From IMG/VR virus record IMGVR_UViG_3300030294_000110, positions 1 to 34,975 of that record: DNA of 34,975 nt, one strand, 5' to 3'. Shown here piece by piece: positions 15,105-22,762 of the stretch. This DNA comes from a virus. The notes under the pieces were generated by a model, which was not told the origin of the DNA, did not search any database, and was given only the letters and a program-made list of their open reading frames with translations. Made by a program: the position numbers and the translations under genes. Every line of letters starts with the position of its first letter. Within the stretch, counting starts at the first letter, position 1.

Positions 15105-16067
15105 TTAAGCCCCGGCGTATAACTTAGCCACCAACAAACGTTGAGGGCTTACGCTTTCGAACTGAACACCAAAGAACATGGCCATAACGAATTGCAAAAC
15201 AAATGCAGCGTGTTTTTCAACGGTGATCGTTTCGGTGTCGCTCTGCTGATCCACACCAACCAACATATTACCTTTGGTGGTTAAATGGATATAAGGCGAA
15301 TTCTTTTTGTTTGGCAATGCTACCAATTCGCAATTATCGTCCGATCCTTCCAAAAACGTTTTCTTGAAAGCAGTATTGTAAGGCAGTGCACCGTGTGAAG
15401 CCTGATAGTCGTCGTTATACGCATTGTATATCGTTTTCGTAACGAACATCTTGGTCTTTTCACCCTGAAGTTCATCAGTTGCCGAGCGATAAATTTCTTT
15501 CAGTTGATCAACACAATTGCTATCGGTAATAGCAGCTGTCAATACTTTCAGATTCCCTTTTGCAACCGAAATCTTTGGAGTAGCACCTGCCATGTCAGCA
15601 GTAGTGATCGTGTCAAAACCATCAAACAAATCAGCAGTTCCGTTACCGGCTGAATTACGAACGGCTGACCAAAGAACGTCATTTAGTTTCTTTGAAATCT
15701 TTTTGGCCAAAAATGCTACTACCAATTGAGTAATGGCTGTATTAGTTAATCCGGCACCACTCAATACTGCATCTCCATAAATGGACTTAGCCACTGAGTT
15801 AGGAGAAAAGTTTTTCACCACTGAACCGAAATAGGTTTCCAGGTCACGACCTACAACCTTTGAACCGGTTTCGTCAACACGTGTTTCGCTGTAAGGTCCA
15901 ATTTCAATGTCACCATCGAGTTCGCCTACCGTTTCTTTGCCGCGAATGCCTACACGGAGCGACATGTGATCCAGTGAGCTTTGCAAGGCAATCACGGGCA
16001 TCATCAATAAATCTTTGCGATACTTCTTGGCACTGTTTGCCAATTCTTCGGGGGTTATTTCTACCAT
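15105..16067 (-). CDS. Major capsid protein, HK97-like
   Basis: A 320-residue protein following the protease/scaffold gene after 32 bases. The order of features fits an HK97 fold: a long N-terminal helix (about 5-30), a strand-rich E-loop region (IEIGPYSETRVDETGSKVVG near 55-74), a central AAKKxxKKLND-type spine helix (about 117-136, LVVAFLAKKISKKLNDVLW), a P-domain/A-domain with FVTKTIYNAY, and a C-terminal hydrophobic strand. Size and neighbours are as expected for a capsid cleaved by the upstream protease. It was assigned by order and pattern, not by a profile search. Confidence 0.75.
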   Translation of the reverse strand: MVEITPEELANSAKKYRKDLLMMPVIALQSSLDHMSLRVGIRGKETVGELDGDIEIGPYSETRVDETGSKVVGRDLETYFGSVVKNFSPNSVAKSIYGDAVLSGAGLTNTAITQLVVAFLAKKISKKLNDVLWSAVRNSAGNGTADLFDGFDTITTADMAGATPKISVAKGNLKVLTAAITDSNCVDQLKEIYRSATDELQGEKTKMFVTKTIYNAYNDDYQASHGALPYNTAFKKTFLEGSDDNCELVALPNKKNSPYIHLTTKGNMLVGVDQQSDTETITVEKHAAFVLQFVMAMFFGVQFESVSPQRLLVAKLYAGA

Positions 16068-16099
16068 TGCAGTAAATTTATTTAAAAATGAATAATTAA

Positions 16100-17125
16100 T
16101 TAATCAGCAAGTGAATTGAACAACTTACGGGCACTGGCCACAGTATTCATGAATGAGTCTTTAACTTCACCATTTGGTTCGTCAGTCTCCTGAGTACTTG
16201 AATTGGTTTTATCACCGGCACCTGCTTTCAGGTTGGTGATTTGAAGGTTTAAGGCTTCAATGTCGGTAGCCTGTGTTTTTACAGTGGCTTCGGCGGCATT
16301 CGCACGTTCGTCAGCTGCTACGGTAGCCTCTTTTTCGGTCGCTACATTGGCTTTTTCGGTATTTACCGAATTCTCCAGTGCACTCAGGGTGGTATCGATT
16401 GACTCGATTTGAGTTTCATTCAGAAAAACTCCCTCTTTGTCCGATTCCAATTTTTCAACGCCAATTACGGCATTGACTTTGACAAATTGTTTCTTCATTT
16501 CAATGTTATTTTTAGTAGTAAATAATTCTTCGTTATTGATCCGGTTCATTGGAAGCCCAAATGCGTTTAGCTTTTCTTTCATGGATATCATATTCACTTT
16601 TTCGGGAGCGTCAATGATTTCATCTACAAAACCCCATTGCAATGCTTCCTTGGCATTCATCCAACCGCCTTTGGTCATCAGCTGGAGCATCTCATCCATA
16701 GTCTTACCGGTTCTGTTCGCATACATTTGCGCCATAACCTGGTCAAGTTTATCATTTTCAAGTTTGTCAGCCATCAAATCGGTGATCAGTGCTTCCAATT
16801 GGTCTGCATTCAGATTGTCCCAGATAGACACAGAACTCATCACTTTATGAATCAGATAGAATCCATTGGATGACATGCATACTTTTTTTGCCTTCAAAGC
16901 CGCAAGTGTAGCAGCTGAGGCATTGAATCCCATCAGATACACGGTTACATCTCCATGTTCTTGCACCCTGTCTGAAATTGATAGACCATTCGATAAACTT
17001 CCGCCATTCGAATTCATACGCATAGCAACCGGCTTGCCTTTGTTTGAGTCAAGCTTTTGTTTTACATATTGGGCTGAATAACCCCAGTCACCAATAAATC
17101 CGTCGATATCAATCTGATAATCCAT
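16100..17125 (-). CDS. ClpP-like prohead protease fused to scaffold
   Basis: A 341-residue protein. Residues 1-180 form a ClpP/S49-type serine protease: MNSNGGSLSNGL (about 37-48) is the oxyanion-region loop, MGFNASAAT carries the nucleophile Ser70, and FYLIHKV carries His93. Residues about 225-315 are a long coiled coil (ENSVNTEKANVATEKEAT and following), expected to act as internal scaffold that is digested after capsid assembly. It is directly upstream of the major capsid gene and preceded by a terminator, so either readthrough or an unrecognised promoter drives it. Confidence 0.85.
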   Translation of the reverse strand: MDYQIDIDGFIGDWGYSAQYVKQKLDSNKGKPVAMRMNSNGGSLSNGLSISDRVQEHGDVTVYLMGFNASAATLAALKAKKVCMSSNGFYLIHKVMSSVSIWDNLNADQLEALITDLMADKLENDKLDQVMAQMYANRTGKTMDEMLQLMTKGGWMNAKEALQWGFVDEIIDAPEKVNMISMKEKLNAFGLPMNRINNEELFTTKNNIEMKKQFVKVNAVIGVEKLESDKEGVFLNETQIESIDTTLSALENSVNTEKANVATEKEATVAADERANAAEATVKTQATDIEALNLQITNLKAGAGDKTNSSTQETDEPNGEVKDSFMNTVASARKLFNSLAD

Positions 17126-17135
17126 AATAGGGCAT

Positions 17136-17171
17136 AAAAAAAGTTGCAGTATGAAAATTCACACTGCAACT
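17136..17171 (-). terminator. Intrinsic terminator before the protease gene
   Basis: Stem GTTGCAGT (17143-17150) and ACTGCAAC (17163-17170), extendable by TGA/TCA, followed on the minus strand by seven T (17142-17136). It separates the 147-aa gene from the protease. Confidence 0.82.
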
Positions 17172-17200
17172 TTACGGCTATACCTGGAAGTAAAAAAAGA

Positions 17201-17644
17201 CTATAAATCAATAATATCAATGGGTGGAAGGGTTGAAACCCACGTTATCTCGAAGTTTACCGCCCGCATTCCGGAAGGACTGGCTTCATTAACCGGTGAA
17301 AACAGAATCTCAGGGAAGGTCTTTTTATCTGTTCCTATCAGGTATTTATTTTTGTACACGTCAGTTAATCGGTAAGCATGGAATTTTGTTTGTAACCGGT
17401 GTTGCAGTAAACTTTCACTTTCGTCATAAATAATGCCTGCAACTTTCGACGTATATACTAATCCGTTATCCGTGCGTTCGGATGTCGAATTGCACGACGA
17501 AGGTTCTGTTAGTTTTAATTTTGTGAAATTTCCGATAGCTGATGTCGTATCACCAGGTGCGATGAATTTTTTCGGGTAAAGGATCATTTCTTCAGCCGGA
17601 ATATATTCTACAAACAGAATTGTTGGAAGTGTTTTTGTACTCAT
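17201..17644 (-). CDS. Conserved phage protein upstream of the head genes
   Basis: A 147-residue soluble protein. The centre-to-end part (LLQHRLQTKFHAYRLTDVYKNKYLIGT, at about 79-105, then FPEILFSPVNEASPSGMRAV and EITWVSTLPP) looks like a conserved structural protein of Bacteroidota phages, but no function is known to me. It stands alone between a 5' region with tandem 9-base repeats and a terminator, so it is a single-gene unit. Confidence 0.5.
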   Translation of the reverse strand: MSTKTLPTILFVEYIPAEEMILYPKKFIAPGDTTSAIGNFTKLKLTEPSSCNSTSERTDNGLVYTSKVAGIIYDESESLLQHRLQTKFHAYRLTDVYKNKYLIGTDKKTFPEILFSPVNEASPSGMRAVNFEITWVSTLPPIDIIDL

Positions 17645-17661
17645 GGTTTTTGATTTAAATA

Positions 17662-17688
17662 AGTGCGTAAAGTGCTAACAGTGCGTAA
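17662..17688. repeat. Three tandem 9-base units in a 5' region
   Basis: AGTGCGTAA, AGTGCTAAC, AGTGCGTAA in direct succession, 18 bases upstream of the ATG at 17644. Possible protein-binding site or leader element. Confidence 0.6.
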
Positions 17689-17748
17689 TATATAAAGATT
17701 ATTAAAACAAATCGTTTACGACAAAACAGGCGTTTAATATTTATTGTT

Positions 17749-18207
17749 TTAACTTACTTTAATGTTTTTATCCTTGGAATATCGTTGGTTCATTCGGTGG
17801 TAAATTTGGCTGACCGTATCCCAGTGTTTTTCATCAATTCCATGTTTCTCCATAAATGCATAAATCAGAGTCGATCTTTTCACGTGTCCGTTCTTTAGCG
17901 CCGAAATCTCAGTGAAAAGGTTTTTCTTGAAAAGAGTCGAAAAACTTTCCTCCAGGGCGTTCTTTCCGGTTTCATGAATATAATTGTAGTATACCGGGTC
18001 TTTGCCTTTAAAATACGGGATCGGGATGGTGATATTCGAATCCTCTCCGGTGTCCGCTGTCTTATTACAAGGCAATCGAACCAATAGCTCGTTAAGCAGT
18101 CGCATTTCGGGGCTGTCCTTAATAAGTTCTACCGGATTACCAAAGGTGTGTGTTATCCACTGAGCCATGTATTCGGGTACTTTCAGATATACGTTGTAGT
18201 CGCTCAT
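17749..18207 (-). CDS. Conserved Bacteroidota phage protein, unknown function
   Basis: The ATG at 18207 (MSDYNVYLKVPEYMAQWITH) is chosen over an upstream TTG; it gives 152 residues. The opening (YLKVPEYMAQWITHTFGNPV), an ITIPIPYFKGKDPVYYNYI centre and a LIYAFMEKHGIDEKHWDTV C-terminal segment recur in Bacteroidota prophage proteins. The last segment looks like a helix-turn-helix, so DNA binding is possible. It is the last gene before the head module. Confidence 0.5.
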   Translation of the reverse strand: MSDYNVYLKVPEYMAQWITHTFGNPVELIKDSPEMRLLNELLVRLPCNKTADTGEDSNITIPIPYFKGKDPVYYNYIHETGKNALEESFSTLFKKNLFTEISALKNGHVKRSTLIYAFMEKHGIDEKHWDTVSQIYHRMNQRYSKDKNIKVS

Positions 18208-18266
18208 AATTAAATGCAATATTAGGGGAATAAAAAGTATTTTAAAAATTCAAAGTTGTTTTGGTA

Positions 18267-18485
18267 TTAAGAAACGGATATCAGTTCTATGTCCTTTACT
18301 TTTATAGCTTTCATTACTGGCAATACTTCAGAAAATTTATAGCTTGCTAATTCAACAATTAAATCGTTTTCACTTTCATATTCTTTTACGATTTCATTTG
18401 TTTCATCAAGTTCAATTGTATATTTATAGGAAACTTCAATTTCTATTTTTTTCAAATTATTTGTGAAATTTATAAGGGCGTTCAT
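18267..18485 (-). CDS. Hypothetical acidic protein
   Basis: A 72-residue acidic protein, probably a small alpha/beta fold. No family is recognised. Its start lies 29 bases inside the 3' end of the upstream gene, which supports coupled translation and hence that it is real. Confidence 0.45.
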   Translation of the reverse strand: MNALINFTNNLKKIEIEVSYKYTIELDETNEIVKEYESENDLIVELASYKFSEVLPVMKAIKVKDIELISVS

Positions 18486-18954
18486 ATCCTTTAGTTTTTT
18501 TCTTCTTATTTTGATAACTCAGATCAATCATATTTTCTCCAAGACTTTTCAATGCTTCAGTTGATAATTTAGCATGTTCAATTATTGGAGGTTGGTTTAA
18601 AAATTCATTTTTAAATTTATCAAATGACATTTCTAATTTTAGTTGGCCAAGGTATCTTTCAGCATCTTCCGATTCCGGCCATTCTAAAATCGCTTCAGGT
18701 AAATCAGGATACTTTGATATATGTTCTTTTCTGATAATGATACCCCTTGCTTCATCCATTCCGCAAATTATTCCTGTTACACCAGGATAACCAATAATGC
18801 CAATACGACTTTTTCCTTTCAACCATGGATCAGACAATAACTGCTTTGCTTTTTCCCAATCTTCGCGATCGACTATTACATGATTTTCATCAAGTCCTAA
18901 TTTCTTTTCGGTACCGGGATGATTGTGTAGAAAATTAGTTTCCATATTATTCAT
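18457..18954 (-). CDS. Hypothetical protein
   Basis: A 165-residue protein (162 if the second ATG at 18945 is used). The centre has RIGIIGYPGVTGIICGMDEARGIIIR (at about 50-75), a beta-rich region, and the C-terminus is strongly basic (NKKKKTKGYERPYKFHK), which suggests nucleic-acid contact. No family is recognised. It overlaps the upstream gene by eight bases. Confidence 0.5.
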   Translation of the reverse strand: MNNMETNFLHNHPGTEKKLGLDENHVIVDREDWEKAKQLLSDPWLKGKSRIGIIGYPGVTGIICGMDEARGIIIRKEHISKYPDLPEAILEWPESEDAERYLGQLKLEMSFDKFKNEFLNQPPIIEHAKLSTEALKSLGENMIDLSYQNKKKKTKGYERPYKFHK

Positions 18955-19162
18955 TTATTGTTTGTATTTTCTCTGCATTTTCCTGAAATAATGGAGAATT
19001 AATGATAACAGAAAATTGATCCTTTCCAAGATCAGCACCACAATGTGGACATTTCTTATTATCAATCATTTCAATAAATACTGTCGCTTCATCAGTTGTA
19101 CCGATTATCTTAGCAAGTCTATCCAACCATTTTAAATAATCTCCAAGTTTTACTTTTTTCAT
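18947..19162 (-). CDS. Small protein with CxxC knuckle
   Basis: A 71-residue protein, helical N-terminus and a single zinc-knuckle-like CPHCGADLG at about 38-46. A single CxxC could bind zinc only as a dimer or with other ligands. It is followed by the 165-aa gene with an eight-base overlap and preceded by the TOPRIM gene. Confidence 0.45.
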   Translation of the reverse strand: MKKVKLGDYLKWLDRLAKIIGTTDEATVFIEMIDNKKCPHCGADLGKDQFSVIINSPLFQENAEKIQTINE

Positions 19163-19179
19163 TATTTATTGATTTAATA

Positions 19180-19836
19180 TTAATCTTTTAGCCCATTTAC
19201 AAAATCAATTAGACTTTCTTTGTATTCCACTCGTTCGATTACTTCCACTTCATTTAAATCAGAATAAAGATTATCATCGAAATATTCAGATATAGCATCC
19301 TGACATAGCCGCTGTAGTTTCTTTGGTTCAATTGCATCTAATTCAACCTGACCTAAGCCATCCCAATTTTTCGTTCTACTATCACCCTCTTTAACCGGTG
19401 CATGTGGTAATTCCCATTCAATGACCTGATGTTGCATTAAAGCAAAACGTTTGACTTGTATAGATTCACATCCTAATCGTTTTATATTTTCCTCAATTGA
19501 CCTTGGAATATCCTCGCCTGATGGGTCGTAATCTCCAAAATATAAAATGATAGGAATTTTCCCATTTTCTTCAGCTTTCATAAATCGATTATTAGCATCA
19601 TTCAAGAACGTAAGTGAAGGATATCCTTTGCAGGCTCCAAGTGTAACACTATTTGTTCTGCAGACTGACCCGAAAACACCTTGTAGGGCTTTTTTCTCAA
19701 TAAATACTTCAGGGTAGTACGGTTGATTTTCCCATCTATTTTTGAAATAGTAATTCATCCAATTTGTAATACTTTCTTTTGCCCGTTCAATTTCAGCTTC
19801 TAAAATTGTTTCTTCATAATCTGTTTCTCCAATCAT
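19180..19836 (-). CDS. Spo11/TopoVI-A-like TOPRIM protein (C-terminal half of a split protein)
   Basis: A 218-residue protein carrying a TOPRIM domain of the Spo11/topoisomerase VI A type: catalytic Glu47 in VFIEKKAL, then GYPSLTFLNDA (71-81), and the DxD pair D102/D104 in YFGDYDPSG. Such domains bind Mg2+ and act with a winged-helix domain carrying a tyrosine to cleave DNA. That winged helix is encoded separately, in the gene just upstream, with ATGA overlap. Bacterial and phage proteins of this kind normally have both domains in one chain and have no known B subunit; their function is not established. It lies in the replication operon. Confidence 0.7.
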   Translation of the reverse strand: MIGETDYEETILEAEIERAKESITNWMNYYFKNRWENQPYYPEVFIEKKALQGVFGSVCRTNSVTLGACKGYPSLTFLNDANNRFMKAEENGKIPIILYFGDYDPSGEDIPRSIEENIKRLGCESIQVKRFALMQHQVIEWELPHAPVKEGDSRTKNWDGLGQVELDAIEPKKLQRLCQDAISEYFDDNLYSDLNEVEVIERVEYKESLIDFVNGLKD

Positions 19837-20060
19837 AGAACGGTCATGTCGGAAAAAGTATCGAAGTCAACTAAACCAGCCCAACGAGCTTCAATCATTG
19901 CATTTACGACTCTCTTATAATGGCTAATCGTATTTGTCATTCCGACAGAAACTAACTGATAATGTAGTCCCCTGAGTGTTAATATCCCTTTTTCGTAACG
20001 TTTGATGATTATTAATGAGTTATCCGTAATCCATTGCTTCGTAAATAAATCTTTTGCCAT
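19833..20060 (-). CDS. Spo11/TopoVI-A-like winged-helix protein (N-terminal half of a split protein)
   Basis: A 75-residue protein matching the 5Y-CAP-type winged helix of Spo11/TopoVI-A-like proteins: GILTLRGLHYQLVSVG (25-40) with R30 and Y34 in the place of the R-x-x-x-Y catalytic motif, followed by AMIEARWAGLVDFDTFSD. In one-chain relatives the text continues directly into the TOPRIM half. Here the frame ends at SDMTVL and the next gene starts MIGETDYEE in an ATGA overlap. Either this is a natural split kept together by coupled translation or a recent frameshift. Confidence 0.65.
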   Translation of the reverse strand: MAKDLFTKQWITDNSLIIIKRYEKGILTLRGLHYQLVSVGMTNTISHYKRVVNAMIEARWAGLVDFDTFSDMTVL

Positions 20061-20096
20061 AATTATATTCTTATTAAGTTGATTTTTATACTAAGT

Positions 20097-21332
20097 CTAT
20101 TCAAATAATTGCACCACTTCATATCCATATCTCGGCTGTCCGTTCACCTTTTTCATTTTGTGTTCAAAGCCCAGGGAACTCAATGCCATCCCGATCGTGA
20201 CTTCTGAAACATTTTTCATATCTGAGGTAATTTTTTTAACCCGATTTAACTCCTGAAGTATTTCCTTTGGTTGCTTGTTTACCGATTCTTCACCCAGTTC
20301 CGGAATACGGAAATTTTTATTGATCAATGTGTAAACTTCTGATTCCTTTACGTACCGGGCATTGTATTCCTTAAACTCTTCAAAGTCGGTATCATTCCAT
20401 ATATAATCGAAATCGGAGTTCTTAAACAGTACGTAAGCCTCTGCCCACATTTGATCAACATCTATTTCCACGCTGTATTTCTTCCAGTTTATGGTATCAA
20501 GTTCTATAGTTGCCCATCGTCTGTATCCCATGGTAGTTGGGAATAGGAACCCGCCAAGTTCTTTATTTTTATTCGAGGTAAACGCGCCGTTACCCATTCG
20601 GGGCACTGCATTGGTATCACGCAATGACAATCTGTATTCTGTATTCGAAAGTAAGTTTTTCACCTGTTCGGCCGAATTCTTGGTGATCCCGTTAAATTCG
20701 TCGAAGTTGATAATGAAGTTTTGCGAAAAGGCCGATGTGACATTAAAATACCGGGAGTCTTTATTCGATTCAACATAATATGCCTTCAGTGGTTGTGGGG
20801 TCAGGAACTTCAAAATGCGTGTTTTCCCGATTCCTTCTTTTGGATGTACGAACCCGATCATGACATCATTCTCTTTTATTCCCAACGAACAGGCAATACT
20901 GGCGGCCATCCATTTTTTAATGATCCGTTTAAATCGTTCCTGGTAATATTCCGGATCTTCTTTATCTTCAAAATTACGGACCGTAATATATTTGCAAAAC
21001 TTTTCAATATGGCTGTCACCCTTCCATTGTCCTTCAAGGCTCTTAATGTAGTCGAGAATAGGGTTGAATGTATTGATATGATACCCTGAGCGTATTATCT
21101 TCCGGAGAATGGTATCACACCCCCGAATGTTTTCACGCTCCATATGAAGCGATATCAACATTTCGTTTGGTTCCTGCTCATACAGGGTTTTATCTTTGGC
21201 AACGATAATCGATTTGGAAGGATCGAAAATGTTGATTTTAATTTCGTAATGCTTTGACAGAAAGTTTTCGACAGTTTGTACACGATCGCCGGAATGTTCG
21301 GGTACTATTATTTTGGTAGGAGTGTAGGCCAT
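20097..21332 (-). CDS. VapE/VirE-like P-loop replication helicase
   Basis: A 411-residue protein of the virulence-associated E (VapE) group, SF3-like helicases used in phage replication initiation. Walker A is in GFVHPKEGIGKT (160-171), Walker B FIINFDEF (D211, E212), sensor-type FTSN (251-254) and a TTMGYRRW segment (266-273). The C-terminal 77 residues (335-411) form a separate domain that occurs again, alone, at 6488-6898. No primase domain is visible, so priming must be supplied elsewhere. It acts with the DnaC-like loader encoded just upstream. Confidence 0.82.
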   Translation of the reverse strand: MAYTPTKIIVPEHSGDRVQTVENFLSKHYEIKINIFDPSKSIIVAKDKTLYEQEPNEMLISLHMERENIRGCDTILRKIIRSGYHINTFNPILDYIKSLEGQWKGDSHIEKFCKYITVRNFEDKEDPEYYQERFKRIIKKWMAASIACSLGIKENDVMIGFVHPKEGIGKTRILKFLTPQPLKAYYVESNKDSRYFNVTSAFSQNFIINFDEFNGITKNSAEQVKNLLSNTEYRLSLRDTNAVPRMGNGAFTSNKNKELGGFLFPTTMGYRRWATIELDTINWKKYSVEIDVDQMWAEAYVLFKNSDFDYIWNDTDFEEFKEYNARYVKESEVYTLINKNFRIPELGEESVNKQPKEILQELNRVKKITSDMKNVSEVTIGMALSSLGFEHKMKKVNGQPRYGYEVVQLFE

Positions 21333-21472
21333 TTGTGTTTTTCAATTTTTAATTCTTCAATTCTTTCGTAAATACAATACAAAGCATTTTTCGGCACAAG
21401 TTCTATCAATTGATTCAATTCATATATCCTTGAATCAATCTCTAAAATGTATATGGCCTGTTCATTGGTCAC
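21308..21472 (-). CDS. 54-residue helical protein with GTG start
   Basis: A short ORF between loader and helicase: GTG at 21472 overlaps the stop of the loader gene as GTGA, and the end lies 25 bases inside the helicase gene. The product (VTNEQAIYILEIDSRIYEL and on) is helical, amphipathic and coiled-coil-like. Filling the gap exactly, with overlaps at both ends, argues that it is translated. It could be an accessory subunit of the loader-helicase pair. Confidence 0.55.
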   Translation of the reverse strand: MTNEQAIYILEIDSRIYELNQLIELVPKNALYCIYERIEELKIEKHKWPTLLPK

Positions 21473-22152
21473 TTAGGCTGGTTAATGGAGAAATCCGGAC
21501 GACGATCTTCTCCGGGAAGAAACACCAGGTTAACATGCTCGGTGATTCGTTTTGAAATAAACTCTTTGTAAGCTTCACCAAACGATTTCAGGGTCATGTT
21601 GGTACTTCCGAATGTCAATGCTCCGTATTCGGCACGTATGGCCAGCAATTCACTAATGGGGTTCACTATGGTACCGAAGTTATTCAGTTCCTTTTTTTCC
21701 TTTCCAAGGTCCTGGATCAGGAGGGGTTTATGTGCGTAAGGTATCACCCCTACTTTTTTTATTTGTTCAGCCAGTTCTATGGCATGAACGGATTCAATCT
21801 TGTTTTTTTCACTCCATGCCAGGTCATTCAACACCATGCAAAGCGTTTCAATAAGCACCGATTTTCCACAACCGTATTTTCCGTTTAATATAATTCCTAT
21901 ATAAGTATTAAGCTCACATTCTTGCAGGGTGACATACTTATATAGCAGGTTGATCACATTCCGGTTGCTGTCGTCGATAATAAATTTCGTGAAGTTTTTG
22001 CGGTCGGCCATGGCTTGCTGTGCCCTGGTAGTAAAAAGAAGTTTGAAATCTTCTATACTCACAGCTTTGCGTGTATTCGCCAGGCGTTGTAATTGCTTTT
22101 GATGTTCAGCCTTTGCAATTTGAATCAGTTCGGTAATTGTTTGTTGTCCCAT
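21469..22152 (-). CDS. DnaC-like AAA+ helicase loader
   Basis: ATG at 22152 (MGQQTITELIQIAKAEHQK) is preferred to an upstream TTG, giving 227 residues. The AAA+ core has Walker A GKYGCGKS (91-98), a degenerate Walker B LLIQDLGKE (144-152), sensor 1 GSTN (182-185) and a C-terminal SKR with a likely arginine finger at R202. The N-terminal 60 residues are the helicase-binding part in DnaC-like loaders. It starts two bases after a small membrane-protein ORF and ends in a GTGA overlap. Confidence 0.8.
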   Translation of the reverse strand: MGQQTITELIQIAKAEHQKQLQRLANTRKAVSIEDFKLLFTTRAQQAMADRKNFTKFIIDDSNRNVINLLYKYVTLQECELNTYIGIILNGKYGCGKSVLIETLCMVLNDLAWSEKNKIESVHAIELAEQIKKVGVIPYAHKPLLIQDLGKEKKELNNFGTIVNPISELLAIRAEYGALTFGSTNMTLKSFGEAYKEFISKRITEHVNLVFLPGEDRRPDFSINQPK

Positions 22153-22154
22153 GA

Positions 22155-22304
22155 TTAAGAAAATATAGAGTAAAGTACGCAAGCAATAATAAATACAATA
22201 AATGAAATCACTAATTTATCAGTTCGTAGGTCATCCAACTTGTCACACTCCCGTTGAACTGCATTTTCAAATTTCCGTTGTGTAGGTGTTTTATTCAATA
22301 CCAT
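22155..22304 (-). CDS. 49-residue single-pass membrane protein
   Basis: ATG at 22304 lies 14 bases inside the upstream gene; the stop is two bases before the loader start. The product is MVLNKTPTQRKFENAVQREC (1-20), a charged soluble part, then a C-terminal membrane span LVISFIVFIIACVLYSIFS (31-49). It is a tail-anchored type, probably in the inner membrane. It might attach replication proteins to the membrane, or be an early host-takeover peptide. No family is recognised. Confidence 0.6.
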   Translation of the reverse strand: MVLNKTPTQRKFENAVQRECDKLDDLRTDKLVISFIVFIIACVLYSIFS

Positions 22305-22554
22305 GATCTTTAAGTTTTTGTTTAAGTTCCTGTATCTTTTCTTCCTGAAGGCGAAGCATATTCGATACCGACAGTTGCTTCCTTCTTTCAGTTTCTATTC
22401 GGGTGGCTTCATCCACAGGTTGATATTTCGCCATAATCCTGCCATAACTATCCCTATCCGGTTTCGGTGCCGGTACCGACTTTCTTCGTGTCGATCGGTA
22501 TGCGATACGAACAAAGTCAAATAGGTCGAGCTGTATGGGGAATTGTGGTTGCAT
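22291..22554 (-). CDS. Small basic coiled-coil protein
   Basis: An 87-residue protein. An N-terminal LDLFDFVRIAYRSTRRK is followed by a basic Pro-rich linker (KSVPAPKPDRDSYG) and a coiled coil from about residue 50 to the end. No family is recognised. It stands three bases after a 47-aa ORF and overlaps the following membrane-protein ORF, in the replication operon. Confidence 0.5.
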   Translation of the reverse strand: MQPQFPIQLDLFDFVRIAYRSTRRKSVPAPKPDRDSYGRIMAKYQPVDEATRIETERRKQLSVSNMLRLQEEKIQELKQKLKDHGIE

Positions 22555-22557
22555 GGG

Positions 22558-22701
22558 TTAATTCACTGGACTGTTAGAATTTCTCACTATGTCTTTACGG
22601 AAAGGTATTCCTAAAAAATAATAGGTTGTTACTTTAAATGGTTTCGTTGATCCAATGTGACAATTTCTCAAGGTTTCTTCAGTAATTACTTTAATTAGCA
22701 T
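22558..22701 (-). CDS. 47-residue hypothetical protein
   Basis: ORF from ATG 22701 (MLIKVITEETLRNCHIGST) to TAA at 22558, ending three bases before the next start codon. Probably a small beta-rich domain. Tight fit between neighbours and ordinary amino-acid composition support it; no family is recognised. Confidence 0.45.
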   Translation of the reverse strand: MLIKVITEETLRNCHIGSTKPFKVTTYYFLGIPFRKDIVRNSNSPVN

Positions 22702-22732
22702 AATTGTAAATTGTAAATGAATAAATAGTAAA

Positions 22733-22760
22733 TTCTTATTCCCCTTTAGGGGTTAGGGGT
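22733..22760 (+). repeat. Interspersed CCCCTTTAGGGG repeat
   Basis: Copy with CCCCTTTAGGGGTTAGGGG right after the stop of the 153-aa gene (22763). It is the only copy in the early region. Confidence 0.9.
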
Positions 22761-22762
22761 AT

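Noticed and set aside
16437-16850. 137-residue plus-strand ORF
   Set aside because: It lies wholly opposite the protease/scaffold gene, which has clear motifs; the product is a Ser/Ile/Phe-rich shadow translation.
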